A stretch of 64,000 bases of DNA from Nomia melanderi (taxonomy: Eukaryota > Arthropoda > Insecta > Hymenoptera > Halictidae), in NCBI RefSeq assembly GCF_051020985.1, contig NW_027475133.1, positions 4,650,001 to 4,714,000 on the forward strand. The letters run 5' to 3'. Each line of letters opens with the position of its first letter. Position 1 is the first letter of the stretch. The position numbers and the translations under genes are program-made. This document shows, in pieces, positions 49,145 to 62,440 of the stretch. The notes below the pieces were generated by a model. That model ran no database searches. It worked only from the letters and a program-made list of their open reading frames with translations, and was not told where the DNA came from.

Positions 49145-49788
49145 ATGCATCTGTGCAGCGGGAACGACCTCGGACCACTAGGGGACGAGAAAACCAGTCT
49201 CATGGGGCCGGACACTCAGGGTCAGGGGAAAATCCAATATATATCTGGTGATATCTCGGGTGCTATTAGAGATAGCGCAATAAACCAAGTGAGTTATCTG
49301 CAGGAGGCCCTGGCGCCTGAATCTGGGAAGCGGGAGCGTCCTCGGACCACCTGGGGCCGAGAAAACCACCGTCTCATGGGGCCGGACACCCAGAGTCAGG
49401 GGAAAATCCAATATATATCTGGTGATATCTCAGGTGCTATTAGAGATAGCGCAATAAACCAAAGTGAATTATCTGCAGGAGGCCCTCGCGCATGAATCTG
49501 TGCAGCGGGAATGACCTCGGTCCACCAGGGGCCGAGAAAACCACCGTCTCATGGGGCCGGACACTCAGGGTCAGGGGAAAATCCAATATATATCTGGTGA
49601 TATCTCGGGTGCTATTAGAGATAGCGCAATAAACCAAGTGAGTTATCTGCAGGAGGCCCTGGCGCCTGAATCTGGGAAGCGGGAGCGTCCTCGGACCACC
49701 TGGGGCCGAGAAAACCACCGTCTCAAGGGGCCGGACACCCAGAGTCAGGGGAAAATCCAATATATATCTGGTGATATCTCAGGTGCTA
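49145..49788 (+). repeat. Tandem 349-bp dimers
   Basis: A two-monomer unit (one 174 bp through 'aaccaagtg', one 175 bp with 'gggaagcgggagcgtcc' and 'cacctggggcc') is present twice in a row, at about 49,200-49,495 and 49,550-49,844. The second copy differs by 'gtctcaaggggcc' instead of 'gtctcatggggcc'. Single copies of the dimer also occur near 43,260, 46,930, 50,950 and 54,975; the last two carry the 'aagggg' variant and so derive from the second copy. Confidence 0.85.
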
Positions 49789-52700
49789 TTAGAGATAGCG
49801 CAATAAACCAAAGTGAATTATCTGCAGGAGGCCCTCGCGCATGAATCTGTGCAGCGGGAATGACCTCGGTCCACCAGGGGCCGAGAAAACCACCGTCTCA
49901 TGGGGCTGGACACTCAGGGTGAGGGAAAAATCCAATATATATCTGGTGATATCTCGGGTGCTATTAGAGATAGCGCAATAAATCAAAGTGTATTGTCTGT
50001 AGGAGGCCCTGTCGCATGATTCTGTGCAGCGGGAACGACGTCGGACCACCAGGGGCCGAGAAAATTACAGATTTTCGGTATCCGCCACCCAAAGTCATGT
50101 AAAAATCCAGCATATATATGGAGCTTTCTCGGGTACTATTACAGATAGCGCAATAAATCAAAGTGCACTGTCTGTAGGAGGCCCTGGCGCATGAATCTGG
50201 GCAGCGGGAACGACCTCGGACCACCAGCGGCCAAGAAAACCACCGTCTCATTGGTCCGGACACTCAGGGTCAGGGAAAAATCCAATATATATCTGGTGAT
50301 ATCTCGGGTGCTATTAGAGATAGCGCAATTAACCAAAGTGAATTATCTGCAGGAGGCCCTGCCGCATGCATCTGTGCAGCGGGAACGACCTCGGACCACC
50401 AGGGGCCGAGAAAACCACCGCCTCATGGGGCCGGACACTCAGGGTCAGGGAAAAATCCAATATATATCTGGTGATATCTCGGGTGCTATTAGAGATAGCG
50501 CAATAAACCAAAGTGAATTATCTGCAGGAGGCCCTGGTGCATGCATCTGTGCAGCGGGAACGACCTCCGACCACCAGGGGCCGAGTAAACCACCGTCTCA
50601 TGGGGCCGGACACTCAGGGTCAGGGAAAAATCTAATATATATCCGGTGATATCTCGGGTGCTATTACAGATAGCGCAATAAATCAAAGTGCATTGTCCGT
50701 AGGAGGCTCTGGCGCATGAATGTGTGCAGCGGGAACGACCTCGGACTACTAGGGGCCGAGAAAGCCACAGTCTCATGGGACCGGACACTCAGGGTCAGGG
50801 GAAAATCCAATATATATCTGGTGATATCTCGGGTGCTATTACAGATAGCGCAATAAATCAAAGTGCGTTGTCTGTAGGAGGCCCTGGCGCATGAATCTGT
50901 GCAGCGGGAACGACCTCGGACCACTACGGGCCGAGAAAACCACAGTCTCATGGGGCCGGACACTCAGGGTCAGGGGAAAATCCAATATATATCTGGTGAT
51001 ATCTCGGGTGCTATTAGAGATAGCGCAATAAACCAAGTGAGTTATCTGCAGGAGGCCCTGGCGCCTGAATCTGGGAAGCGGGAGCGTCCTCGGACCACCT
51101 GGGGCCGAGAAAACCACCGTCTCAAGGGGCCGGACACCCAGAGTCAGGGGAAAATCCAATATATATCTGGTGATATCTCAGGTGCTATTAGAGATAGCGC
51201 AATAAACCAAAGTGAATTATCTGCAGGAGGCCCTCGCGCATGAATCTGTGCAGCGGGAATGACCTCGGTCCACCAGGGGCCGAGAAAACCACCGTCTCAT
51301 GGGGCTGGACACTCAGGGTGAGGGAAATATCCAATATATATCTGGTGATATCTCGGGTGCTATTACAGATAGAGCAATAAAACAAAGTGCGTTGTCTGTA
51401 GGAGGCTCTGGCGCATGAATGTGTGCAGCGGGAACGACCTCGGACTACTAGGGGCCGAGAAAGCCACAGTCTCATGGGGCCGGACACTCAGGGTCAGGGG
51501 AAAATCCAATATATATCTGGTGATATCTCGGGTGCTATTACAGATAGCGCAATAAGCCAAAGGGAATTATCTGCAGGAGGCCCTGGCGCATGCATCTGTG
51601 CAGCGGGAACGACCTAGGACCACCAGGGGCCGAGAAAACCACCGTCTCATGGGGCCGGACACTCAGGGTCAGGGGAAAATCCAATATATATCTGGTGATA
51701 TCTCGGGTGCTATTACAGATAGCGCAATAAATCAAAGTGCGTTGTCTGTAGGAGGCACTGGCGGATGAATCTGTGCAGCAGGAACGACCTCGGACCACCA
51801 GTGGCCGAGAAAATTACAGATATTCGGAATCCGTCACCCAAGGTCATGTAAAAATCCAGCATATATCTGGTGATATCTCGGGTGCTATTAGAGATAGCGC
51901 GATAAATCAAAGTGCATTGTCTGCAGGAAGCCCTGGCTCATGATTCTGTGCAGCGGGAACGACCTCGGACCACCAGGGGCCGAGAAAATCACCTTCTCCT
52001 GGAGCCGGACTGCCAGGGTCAGGGAAAAATCCAATATATATCTGGTGATATCTCGGGTGCTATTAGAGATAGCGCTATAAACCAAAGTGAATTATCTGCA
52101 GGAGGCCCTGGCGCATGCATCTGTGCAGCGGGAACGACCTCCGACCACCAGGGGCCGAGTAAACCACCGTCTCATGGGGCCGGACACTCAGGGTCAGGGA
52201 AAAATCCAATATATATCCGGTGATATCTCGGGTGCTATTACAGATAGCGCAATAAATCAATGTGCATTGTCCGTAGGAGTCCCTGGCGCATGAATCTGTG
52301 CAGAGGGAACGACCTCGGACCACCAGAGGCCGAGAAAATTACAGATTTTCGGTATCCGCCACCCAAAGTCATGTAAAAATCCAGCATATATATGGAGCTT
52401 TCTCGGGTGCTATTACAGATAGCGCAATAAATCAAAGTGCACTGTCTGTAGGAGGCCCTGGCGCATCAATCTGGGCAGAGGGAACGACCTCGGACCACCA
52501 GGGGCCGAGAAAACCACAGTCTCATGGGGCCGGACACTCAGGGTCAGTGAAAGATCCAATATATATCTGGTGATATCTCGGGTGCTATTAGAGATAGCGC
52601 AATAAGTCAATGTGCATTGTCTGTAGGAGGCACTGGCGAATGAATCTGTGCAGCAGGAACGACCTCGGACCACCAGGGGCCGAGAAAACCGCAGTCTCAT

Positions 52701-53812
52701 GGGGCCGGACACTCAGGGTCAGGGAAAAATCCAATATATATCTGGTGATATCTCGGGCGCTATTAGAGATAGCGCAATAAACCAAAGTGAATTATCTGCA
52801 GGAGGCCCTGGCGCATGAATCTGTGCAGCGGGAACGACATCGGTCCACCTGGGGCCGAGAAAACCACCGTCTCATGGGGCCGGCCACTCAGGTTCTGGGG
52901 AAAATCCAATATATATCTGGTGATATCTCGGGTGCTATTAGAGATAGCGCAATAAATCAAAGTGCATTGTCTGTAGGAGGCCCTGGCGCATGATTCTGTG
53001 CAGCGGGAACGACGTCGGACCACCAGGGGCCGAGAAAATTACAGATTTTCGGTATCCGCCACCCAAAGTCATGTAAAAATCCAGCATATATATGGAGCTT
53101 TCTCGGGTGCTATTACAGATAGCGCAATAAATCAAAGTGCACTGTCTGTAGGAGGCCCTGGCGCATGAATCTGGGCAGCGGGAACGACCTCGGACCACCA
53201 GGGGCCGAGAAAATCACCGTCTAACGGGGCCGGACACTCAGGCTCAGGGGAAAATCCAATATATATCTGGCGATATCTCGGGTGCTATTACAGATAGCGC
53301 AATAAATCAAAGTGCATGGTCTGTAGGAGACCCTGGCGCATGCATCTGGCCAGCGGGAACGACCTCGGACCACCAGGGGCCGAGAAAACCACAGTCTCAT
53401 GGGTCCGGACACTCAGGGTCAGGGAAAAATCCAATATATATCTAGTGATATCTCGGGTGCTATTAGAGATAGCGCAATTAACCAAAGTGAATTATCTGCA
53501 GGAGGCCCTGGCGCATGCATCTGTGTAGCGGGAACGACCTCGGACCACCAGGGGCCGAGAAAACCACCGCCTCATGGGGCCGGACACTCAGGGTCCGGGA
53601 AAAATCCAATATATATCTGGTGATATCTTGGGTGCTATTAGAGATAGCGCAATAAACCAAAGTGAATTATCTGTAGGAGGCCCTGGCGCATGCATCTGTG
53701 CAGCGGGAACGACCTCCGACCACCAGGGGCCGAGACAACCACCGTCTCATAGGGCCGGACACTCAGGGTCAGGGAAAAATCCAATATATATCTGGTGATA
53801 TCTCGGGCGCTA
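49789..53812 (+). repeat. HOR family IV unit a, 4,024 bp (23 monomers)
   Basis: Twenty-three monomers, one of them 174 bp (near 51,034). It is the most diverse unit in the window: N2 centres at 50,065, 52,339 and 53,039, an N1 centre at 51,814, a very diverged monomer with 'ccttctcctggagccgg' (about 51,992), and a monomer with 'caattaacc' (50,327-50,335). The last change removes a stop that most monomers carry and so produces the longest open frame in the window, 50,191-50,649. Confidence 0.92.
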
Positions 53813-56800
53813 TTAGAGATAGCGCAATAAACCAAAGTGAATTATCTGCAGGAGGCCCTCGCGCATGAATCTGTGCAGCGGGAATGACCTCGGTCCACCA
53901 GGGGCCGAGAAAACCACCGTCTCATGGGGCTGGACACTCAGGGTGAGGGAAAAATCCAATATATATCTGGTGATATCTCGGGTGCTATTAGAGATAGCGC
54001 AATAAATCAAAGTGTATTGTCTGTAGGAGGCCCTGTCGCATGATTCTGTGCAGCGGGAACGACGTCGGACCACCAGGGGCCGAGAAAATTACAGATTTTC
54101 GGTATCCGCCACCCAAAGTCATGTAAAAATCCAGCATATATATGGAGCTTTCTCGGGTACTATTACAGATAGCGCAATAAATCAAAGTGCACTGTCTGTA
54201 GGAGGCCCTGGCGCATGAATCTGGGCAGCGGGAACGACCTCGGACCACCAGCGGCCAAGAAAACCACCGTCTCATTGGTCCGGACACTCAGGGTCAGGGA
54301 AAAATCCAATATATATCTGGTGATATCTCGGGTGCTATTAGAGATAGCGCAATTAACCAAAGTGAATTATCTGCAGGAGGCCCTGCCGCATGCATCTGTG
54401 CAGCGGGAACGACCTCGGACCACCAGGGGCCGAGAAAACCACCGCCTCATGGGGCCGGACACTCAGGGTCAGGGAAAAATCCAATATATATCTGGTGATA
54501 TCTCGGGTGCTATTAGAGATAGCGCAATAAACCAAAGTGAATTATCTGCAGGAGGCCCTGGTGCATGCATCTGTGCAGCGGGAACGACCTCCGACCACCA
54601 GGGGCCGAGTAAACCACCGTCTCATGGGGCCGGACACTCAGGGTCAGGGAAAAATCTAATATATATCCGGTGATATCTCGGGTGCTATTACAGATAGCGC
54701 AATAAATCAAAGTGCATTGTCCGTAGGAGGCTCTGGCGCATGAATGTGTGCAGCGGGAACGACCTCGGACTACTAGGGGCCGAGAAAGCCACAGTCTCAT
54801 GGGACCGGACACTCAGGGTCAGGGGAAAATCCAATATATATCTGGTGATATCTCGGGTGCTATTACAGATAGCGCAATAAATCAAAGTGCGTTGTCTGTA
54901 GGAGGCCCTGGCGCATGAATCTGTGCAGCGGGAACGACCTCGGACCACTACGGGCCGAGAAAACCACAGTCTCATGGGGCCGGACACTCAGGGTCAGGGG
55001 AAAATCCAATATATATCTGGTGATATCTCGGGTGCTATTAGAGATAGCGCAATAAACCAAGTGAGTTATCTGCAGGAGGCCCTGGCGCCTGAATCTGGGA
55101 AGCGGGAGCGTCCTCGGACCACCTGGGGCCGAGAAAACCACCGTCTCAAGGGGCCGGACACCCAGAGTCAGGGGAAAATCCAATATATATCTGGTGATAT
55201 CTCAGGTGCTATTAGAGATAGCGCAATAAACCAAAGTGAATTATCTGCAGGAGGCCCTCGCGCATGAATCTGTGCAGCGGGAATGACCTCGGTCCACCAG
55301 GGGCCGAGAAAACCACCGTCTCATGGGGCTGGACACTCAGGGTGAGGGAAATATCCAATATATATCTGGTGATATCTCGGGTGCTATTACAGATAGAGCA
55401 ATAAAACAAAGTGCGTTGTCTGTAGGAGGCTCTGGCGCATGAATGTGTGCAGCGGGAACGACCTCGGACTACTAGGGGCCGAGAAAGCCACAGTCTCATG
55501 GGGCCGGACACTCAGGGTCAGGGGAAAATCCAATATATATCTGGTGATATCTCGGGTGCTATTACAGATAGCGCAATAAGCCAAAGGGAATTATCTGCAG
55601 GAGGCCCTGGCGCATGCATCTGTGCAGCGGGAACGACCTAGGACCACCAGGGGCCGAGAAAACCACCGTCTCATGGGGCCGGACACTCAGGGTCAGGGGA
55701 AAATCCAATATATATCTGGTGATATCTCGGGTGCTATTACAGATAGCGCAATAAATCAAAGTGCGTTGTCTGTAGGAGGCACTGGCGGATGAATCTGTGC
55801 AGCAGGAACGACCTCGGACCACCAGTGGCCGAGAAAATTACAGATATTCGGAATCCGTCACCCAAGGTCATGTAAAAATCCAGCATATATCTGGTGATAT
55901 CTCGGGTGCTATTAGAGATAGCGCGATAAATCAAAGTGCATTGTCTGCAGGAAGCCCTGGCTCATGATTCTGTGCAGCGGGAACGACCTCGGACCACCAG
56001 GGGCCGAGAAAATCACCTTCTCCTGGAGCCGGACTGCCAGGGTCAGGGAAAAATCCAATATATATCTGGTGATATCTCGGGTGCTATTAGAGATAGCGCT
56101 ATAAACCAAAGTGAATTATCTGCAGGAGGCCCTGGCGCATGCATCTGTGCAGCGGGAACGACCTCCGACCACCAGGGGCCGAGTAAACCACCGTCTCATG
56201 GGGCCGGACACTCAGGGTCAGGGAAAAATCCAATATATATCCGGTGATATCTCGGGTGCTATTACAGATAGCGCAATAAATCAATGTGCATTGTCCGTAG
56301 GAGTCCCTGGCGCATGAATCTGTGCAGAGGGAACGACCTCGGACCACCAGAGGCCGAGAAAATTACAGATTTTCGGTATCCGCCACCCAAAGTCATGTAA
56401 AAATCCAGCATATATATGGAGCTTTCTCGGGTGCTATTACAGATAGCGCAATAAATCAAAGTGCACTGTCTGTAGGAGGCCCTGGCGCATCAATCTGGGC
56501 AGAGGGAACGACCTCGGACCACCAGGGGCCGAGAAAACCACAGTCTCATGGGGCCGGACACTCAGGGTCAGTGAAAGATCCAATATATATCTGGTGATAT
56601 CTCGGGTGCTATTAGAGATAGCGCAATAAGTCAATGTGCATTGTCTGTAGGAGGCACTGGCGAATGAATCTGTGCAGCAGGAACGACCTCGGACCACCAG
56701 GGGCCGAGAAAACCGCAGTCTCATGGGGCCGGACACTCAGGGTCAGGGAAAAATCCAATATATATCTGGTGATATCTCGGGCGCTATTAGAGATAGCGCA

Positions 56801-57836
56801 ATAAACCAAAGTGAATTATCTGCAGGAGGCCCTGGCGCATGAATCTGTGCAGCGGGAACGACATCGGTCCACCTGGGGCCGAGAAAACCACCGTCTCATG
56901 GGGCCGGCCACTCAGGTTCTGGGGAAAATCCAATATATATCTGGTGATATCTCGGGTGCTATTAGAGATAGCGCAATAAATCAAAGTGCATTGTCTGTAG
57001 GAGGCCCTGGCGCATGATTCTGTGCAGCGGGAACGACGTCGGACCACCAGGGGCCGAGAAAATTACAGATTTTCGGTATCCGCCACCCAAAGTCATGTAA
57101 AAATCCAGCATATATATGGAGCTTTCTCGGGTGCTATTACAGATAGCGCAATAAATCAAAGTGCACTGTCTGTAGGAGGCCCTGGCGCATGAATCTGGGC
57201 AGCGGGAACGACCTCGGACCACCAGGGGCCGAGAAAATCACCGTCTAACGGGGCCGGACACTCAGGCTCAGGGGAAAATCCAATATATATCTGGCGATAT
57301 CTCGGGTGCTATTACAGATAGCGCAATAAATCAAAGTGCATGGTCTGTAGGAGACCCTGGCGCATGCATCTGGCCAGCGGGAACGACCTCGGACCACCAG
57401 GGGCCGAGAAAACCACAGTCTCATGGGTCCGGACACTCAGGGTCAGGGAAAAATCCAATATATATCTAGTGATATCTCGGGTGCTATTAGAGATAGCGCA
57501 ATTAACCAAAGTGAATTATCTGCAGGAGGCCCTGGCGCATGCATCTGTGTAGCGGGAACGACCTCGGACCACCAGGGGCCGAGAAAACCACCGCCTCATG
57601 GGGCCGGACACTCAGGGTCCGGGAAAAATCCAATATATATCTGGTGATATCTTGGGTGCTATTAGAGATAGCGCAATAAACCAAAGTGAATTATCTGTAG
57701 GAGGCCCTGGCGCATGCATCTGTGCAGCGGGAACGACCTCCGACCACCAGGGGCCGAGACAACCACCGTCTCATAGGGCCGGACACTCAGGGTCAGGGAA
57801 AAATCCAATATATATCTGGTGATATCTCGGGTGCTA
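53813..57836 (+). repeat. HOR family IV unit b, 4,024 bp (23 monomers)
   Basis: Direct tandem copy of the previous unit at an offset of 4,024 bp. In the stretches I compared base by base and in all six-frame translations over the unit I found no difference, rare private variants included. Homology stops around 57,829, where this copy reads 'cgggtgctattac' against 'cgggcgctattag'. The near-perfect identity means either a very recent duplication or an assembly artefact. Confidence 0.92.
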
Positions 57837-59235
57837 TTACAGATAGCGCAATAAATCAAAGTGCATTGTCTGTAGGAGGCCCTGGCGCATGAGTCTGGCC
57901 AGCGGGAAGGACCTCGGACCACCAGCGGCCGAGAAAACAACCGTCTCATGGGGCCGGACACTCAGGGTCGGGGAAAAATCCAATACATATCTGGTGATAT
58001 CTCGGGTGCTATTAGAGATAGCGCAATAAATCAAAATGCATTGTCTGTAGGAGGCCCTGGCGCATGAATCTGGCCAGCGGGAACTACCTCGGGCCACCAG
58101 CGGCCAAGAAAACCACCGTCTCATGGGGCCGGACACTCAGGGTCGGGGAAAAATCCAATATATATCTGGTGATATCTCGGGTGCTATTAGAGATAGCGCA
58201 ATAAATCAAAGTGAATTGTCTGTAGGACGCACTGGCGAATGAATCTGTGCAGCAGGAACGACCTCGGACCACCAGGGGCCGAGAAAATTACTGATATTCG
58301 GTATCCGTCACCCAAGGTCATGTAAAAATCCAGCATATATCTGGTGTTATCTCGGGTGCTATTAGAGATAGCGCAATAAGCCAAAGGGAATTATCTGCAG
58401 GAGGCCCTGGCGCATGCATCTGTGCAGCGGGAACGACCTAGGACCACCAGGGGCCGAGAAAACCACCGTCTCATGGGGCCGGACACTCAGGGTCAGGGGA
58501 AAATCCAATATATATCTGGTGATATCTCGGGTGCTATTACAGATAGCGCAATAAATCAAAGTGCGTTGTCTGTAGAAGGCCCTGGCGCATGGATCTGTGC
58601 AGCGGGAACGACCTCGGACCACTAGGGGCCGAGAAAACCACAGTCTCATGGGGCCGGACACTCAGGGCCAGGGGAAAATCCAATATATATCTGGTGATAT
58701 CTCGGGTGCTATTACAGATAGCGCAATAAATCAAAGTACGTTGTCTGTAGGAGGCCCTGGCGCATGAATCTGTGCAGCGGGAACGACCTCGGACCACCAG
58801 GGTCCGAGAGAACCACCGTCTCATGGGGCCGCACACTCAGGGTCAGTGAAAAATCCAATATATATCTGGTGATATCTCGGGTGCTATTACAGATAGCGCA
58901 ATAAATCAAAGTGCATTGTCTGTAGGAGGCCCTGGCGCATGAATCTGTACAGCGGGAACGACCTCGGACCACCAGGGGCCGAGAAAACCACAGTCTCATT
59001 GGGCCGGACACTCAGGGTCAGGGAAAATCCAATATATATCTGGCGACATATCGGGTGCTATTAGGGATAGCGCAATAAACCAAAGTGAATTATGTGCCGG
59101 AGGCCCTGGCGCATCAATCTGTGCAGCAGGAACGACCTCGGATCACCAGGGTCCGAGAAAACCACCGTCTCATGGGGCTGGACACTCATGGTCGGGGGAA
59201 AATCCGATATATATCTGGTGATATCTCGGGTCCTA
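57837..59235 (+). repeat. Monomers with little local duplication
   Basis: Eight monomers that are not obvious copies of other parts of the window. Several have 'ctggccagcggga' with 'ccagcggcc' (57,895 and 58,075). One N1 centre (58,288) carries 'ggtatccg' where most N1 copies have 'ggaatccg'. A 1-bp deletion 'gtcagggaaaatcc' lies near 59,018-59,031. No gene is seen. Confidence 0.75.
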
Positions 59236-60810
59236 TTACAGATGGCGAAATAAATCAAAGTGAATTATCTGCAGGAGGACCAGGCGCATGAATCTGTGCA
59301 GCGGGAACGACCTCGGTCCACCAGGGGCCGAGAAAACCACCGTCTGATGGGGCTGGACACTCAGGGTGAGGGAAATATCCAATATATATCTGGTGATATC
59401 TCGGGTGCTATTACAGATAGCGCAATAAATCAAAGTGCATTGTCTGTAGGAGGCCCTGGCGCATGAATCTGTGAAGCGGGAACGACCTCGGACCACCAGG
59501 GGCCGAGAAAACCACCGTCTCATGGGGCCGGACACTCAGGGTCAGGGAAAAATCCAATATATATGTGGTGATATCTCGGGTGCTATTACAGATAGCGCAA
59601 TAAATCAAAGTGCATTGTCTGTAGGAGGCCCTGTCGCATGAATCTGTGCAGCGGGAACCACCTCGGACCACCAGGGGCCGAGAAAACTATAGTCTCATGC
59701 GGCCGGACACTCAGGGTCTGGGGAAAATCCAATATATATCTGGTGATATCTCGGGTCCTATTACAGATAGGGAAATAAATCAAAGTGAATTATCTGCAGG
59801 AGTCCCTGGCGCATGAATCTGTGCAGCGGGAACGACCTCGGTCCACCAGGGGCCGAGAAAACTACCGTCTCATGGGGCCGGACACTCAGGGTCAGGGAAA
59901 AATCCAATATATATCTGGTGATATCTCGGGTGCTATTATAGATAGCGCAATAAGCCAAAGTGAGTTATCTGTAGGAGGCCCTGGTGCATGAATCTGTGCA
60001 GCGGGAACGACCTCGGATCACCAGGGGCCGAGAAAACCACCGACACATGGGGCCGGACACTCAGGGTCAGGGGAAAATCCAATATATATCTGGTGATATC
60101 TCGGGTGCTATTACGGATAGCGCAATAAATCAAAGTGCATTGTCTGTAGGAGGCACTGGCGAATGAATCTGTGCAGCAGGAACGACCTCGGACCACCAGT
60201 GGCCGAGAAAATTACAGATATTTGGAATCCGTCACCGAAGGTCATGTAAAAATCCAGCATATATCTGGTGATATCTCGGGTGCTATTAGAGATAGCGCGA
60301 TAAATCAAAGTGAATTATCTGCAGGAGGCCCTGGCGCATGAATGTGTGCAGCGGGAACGACCTCGGACCACCAGGGGCCGAGAAAACCACAGTCTCATGG
60401 GGCCGGACACTCAGGGTCAGGGAAAAATCCAATATATATCTTGTGATATCTCGGGTGCTATTACAGATAGCGCAATAAATCAAAGTGCGTTGTCTGTAGG
60501 AGGCTCTGGCGCATGAATCTGTGCAGCGGGAACGACCTCGGACCACTAGGGGCCGAGAAAACCACAGTCTCATGGGGCCGGACACTCAGGGTCAGTGGAA
60601 AATCCAATATATATCTGGTGATATCTCGGGTGCTATTACAGATAGCGCAATAAATCAAAGTGCGTTCTCTGTAGGAGGCCCTGGCGCATGAATCTGTGCA
60701 GCGGGAACGACCTAGGACCACCAGGGGCCGAGAAAACCACCGTCTCATGGGGCCGGACACTCAGGGTCAGGGGAAAATCCAATATATATCTGGTGATATC
60801 TCGGGTGCTA
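59236..60810 (+). repeat. Copy of the 25.3-27.1 kb block with a two-monomer deletion
   Basis: Offset is 33,934 bp up to about 60,045 and 33,584 bp after about 60,061; the change of 350 bp equals two monomers. The join lies in 60,046-60,060, inside 'catggggccggacac', which both parents share. Shared private markers include 'ggaggaccaggcgc', 'gtctgatgggg' and 'gatagggaaat'. Confidence 0.85.
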
Positions 60811-61883
60811 TTACAGATAGCGCAATAAATCAAAGTGCGTTGTCTGTAGGAGGCCCTGGCGCATGAATCTGTGCAGCGGGAACGACCTCGGACCACTAGG
60901 GGCCGAGAAAACCACAGTCTCATGGGGCCGGACACTCAGGGTCAGGGGAAAATCCAATATATATCTGGTGATATCTCGGGCGCTATTAGAGATAGCGCAA
61001 TAAACCAAAGTGAATTATCTGCAAGAGGCCCTGGCGCATGAATCTGTGCAGCGGGAACGACCTCGGTCCACCAGGGGCCGAGAAAACCACCGTCTCATGG
61101 GGCTGGACACTCAGGGTGAGGGAAATATCCAATATATATCTGGTGATATCTCGGGTGCTATTAGTGATAGCGCAATAAACCAAAGTGATTTGTCTGCAAG
61201 AGGCCCTGGTGCATGAATCTGTGCAGCGGGAACGACCTCGGATCACCAGGGGCCGAGAAAACCACCATCTCATGGGGCCGGACACTCAGGGTCAGGGGAA
61301 AATCCAATATATATCTGGTGATATCTCGGGTGCTATTAGTGATAGCGCAATAAACCAAAGTGAATTATCTGCAGGAGGCCCTGACGCATGAATCTGTGCA
61401 ACGGGAACGACCTCGGACCACCAGGGGCCGAGAAAACCACAGTCTCATGGGGCCGGACATTCAGGGTCAGGGGAAAATCCAATATATATCTGGTGATATC
61501 TCGGGTGCTATTACAGACAGCGCAATAAATCAATCGCATTGTCTGTAGGAGGCCCTGGCGCATGAATCTGTGCAGCGGGAACGACCTCGGACCACCAGGG
61601 GCCGAGAAAACCACAGTCTCATGGTGCCGGACACTCAGGGTCAGGGGAAAATCCAATATATATCTGGTGATATCTCGGGTGCTATTAGAGATAGCGCAAT
61701 AAACCAAAGTGAATTATCTGCAGGAGGCCCTGGCGCATGAATCTGTGCAACGGGAACGACCTCGGACCACCAGGGGCCGAGAAAACCGCAGTCTCATGGG
61801 GCCGGACACTCAGGGTCAGGGGAAAATCCAATATATGTCTGGTGATATTTCGGGTGCTATTAGAGATAGCGCAATAAACGAAA
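60811..61883 (+). repeat. Copy of 5.9-6.97 kb
   Basis: Collinear with 5,893-6,965 at a constant offset of 54,918 bp, including the 174-bp 'tcaatcg' monomer (61,531-61,538) and 'ccctgacgc'. Few substitutions are seen, for example 'ggacattcagg' at 61,456 and 'catggtgccgg' at 61,621. This is the longest-range duplication in the window. Confidence 0.87.
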
Positions 61884-62440
61884 GTGAATTATCTGCAGGA
61901 GGCCCTGGCGCATGAATCAGTGCAGCGGGATCGACCTCGGACCACCAGGGGCCGAGAAAACCACCGTCTCATGGGGCTGGACACTCAGGGTGAGGGAAAT
62001 ATCCAATATATATCTGGTGATATCTCGGGTGCTATTAGAGATAGCGCAATAAGCCAAGTGAGTTATCTGCAGGAGGCCCTGGCGCCTGAATCTGTGCAGC
62101 GGGAACGACCTCGGACCACCAGGGTCCGAAAAAACCACAGTCGCATGGGGCCGGACACTCAGGGTCAGGGGAAAATCCAATATATATCTGGTGATATCTC
62201 GGGTGCTATTAGATACAGCGCAATAAACCAAAGTGAATTATCTGCAGGAGGCCCTGGCGCATGAATATGGGAAGCGGGAACGACCTCGGACCACCAGGGG
62301 CCGAGAAAACCACCGTCTCATGGGGCCGGACACTCAGAGTCAGGGGAAAATCCAATATATATCTGGTGATATCTCGGGTGCTATTAGAGATAGCGCAATA
62401 AACGAAAGTGAATTATCTGCAGGAGGCCCTGGCGCATGAA
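61884..62440 (+). repeat. Copy of 28.3-28.86 kb
   Basis: Collinear with 28,301-28,857 at an offset of 33,583 bp, including 'agccaagtgag' (1-bp deletion), 'gtccgaaaaaaccacagtcgc' in outline and 'atatgggaagcgg'. It differs by 'gcgggatcgacc' at 61,925-61,936 and by 'gagaaaaccacc' against 'gagaaaaacacc'. Confidence 0.85.

Noticed and set aside
50191..50649. 152-codon open frame on the + strand (repeated at 54,215-54,673), the longest in the window
   Set aside because: It exists only because 'caataaacc' became 'caattaacc', removing the in-frame stop that most monomers carry. It is made of satellite monomers read in shifted frames, has no recognisable domain, and its translation changes frame content from monomer to monomer.
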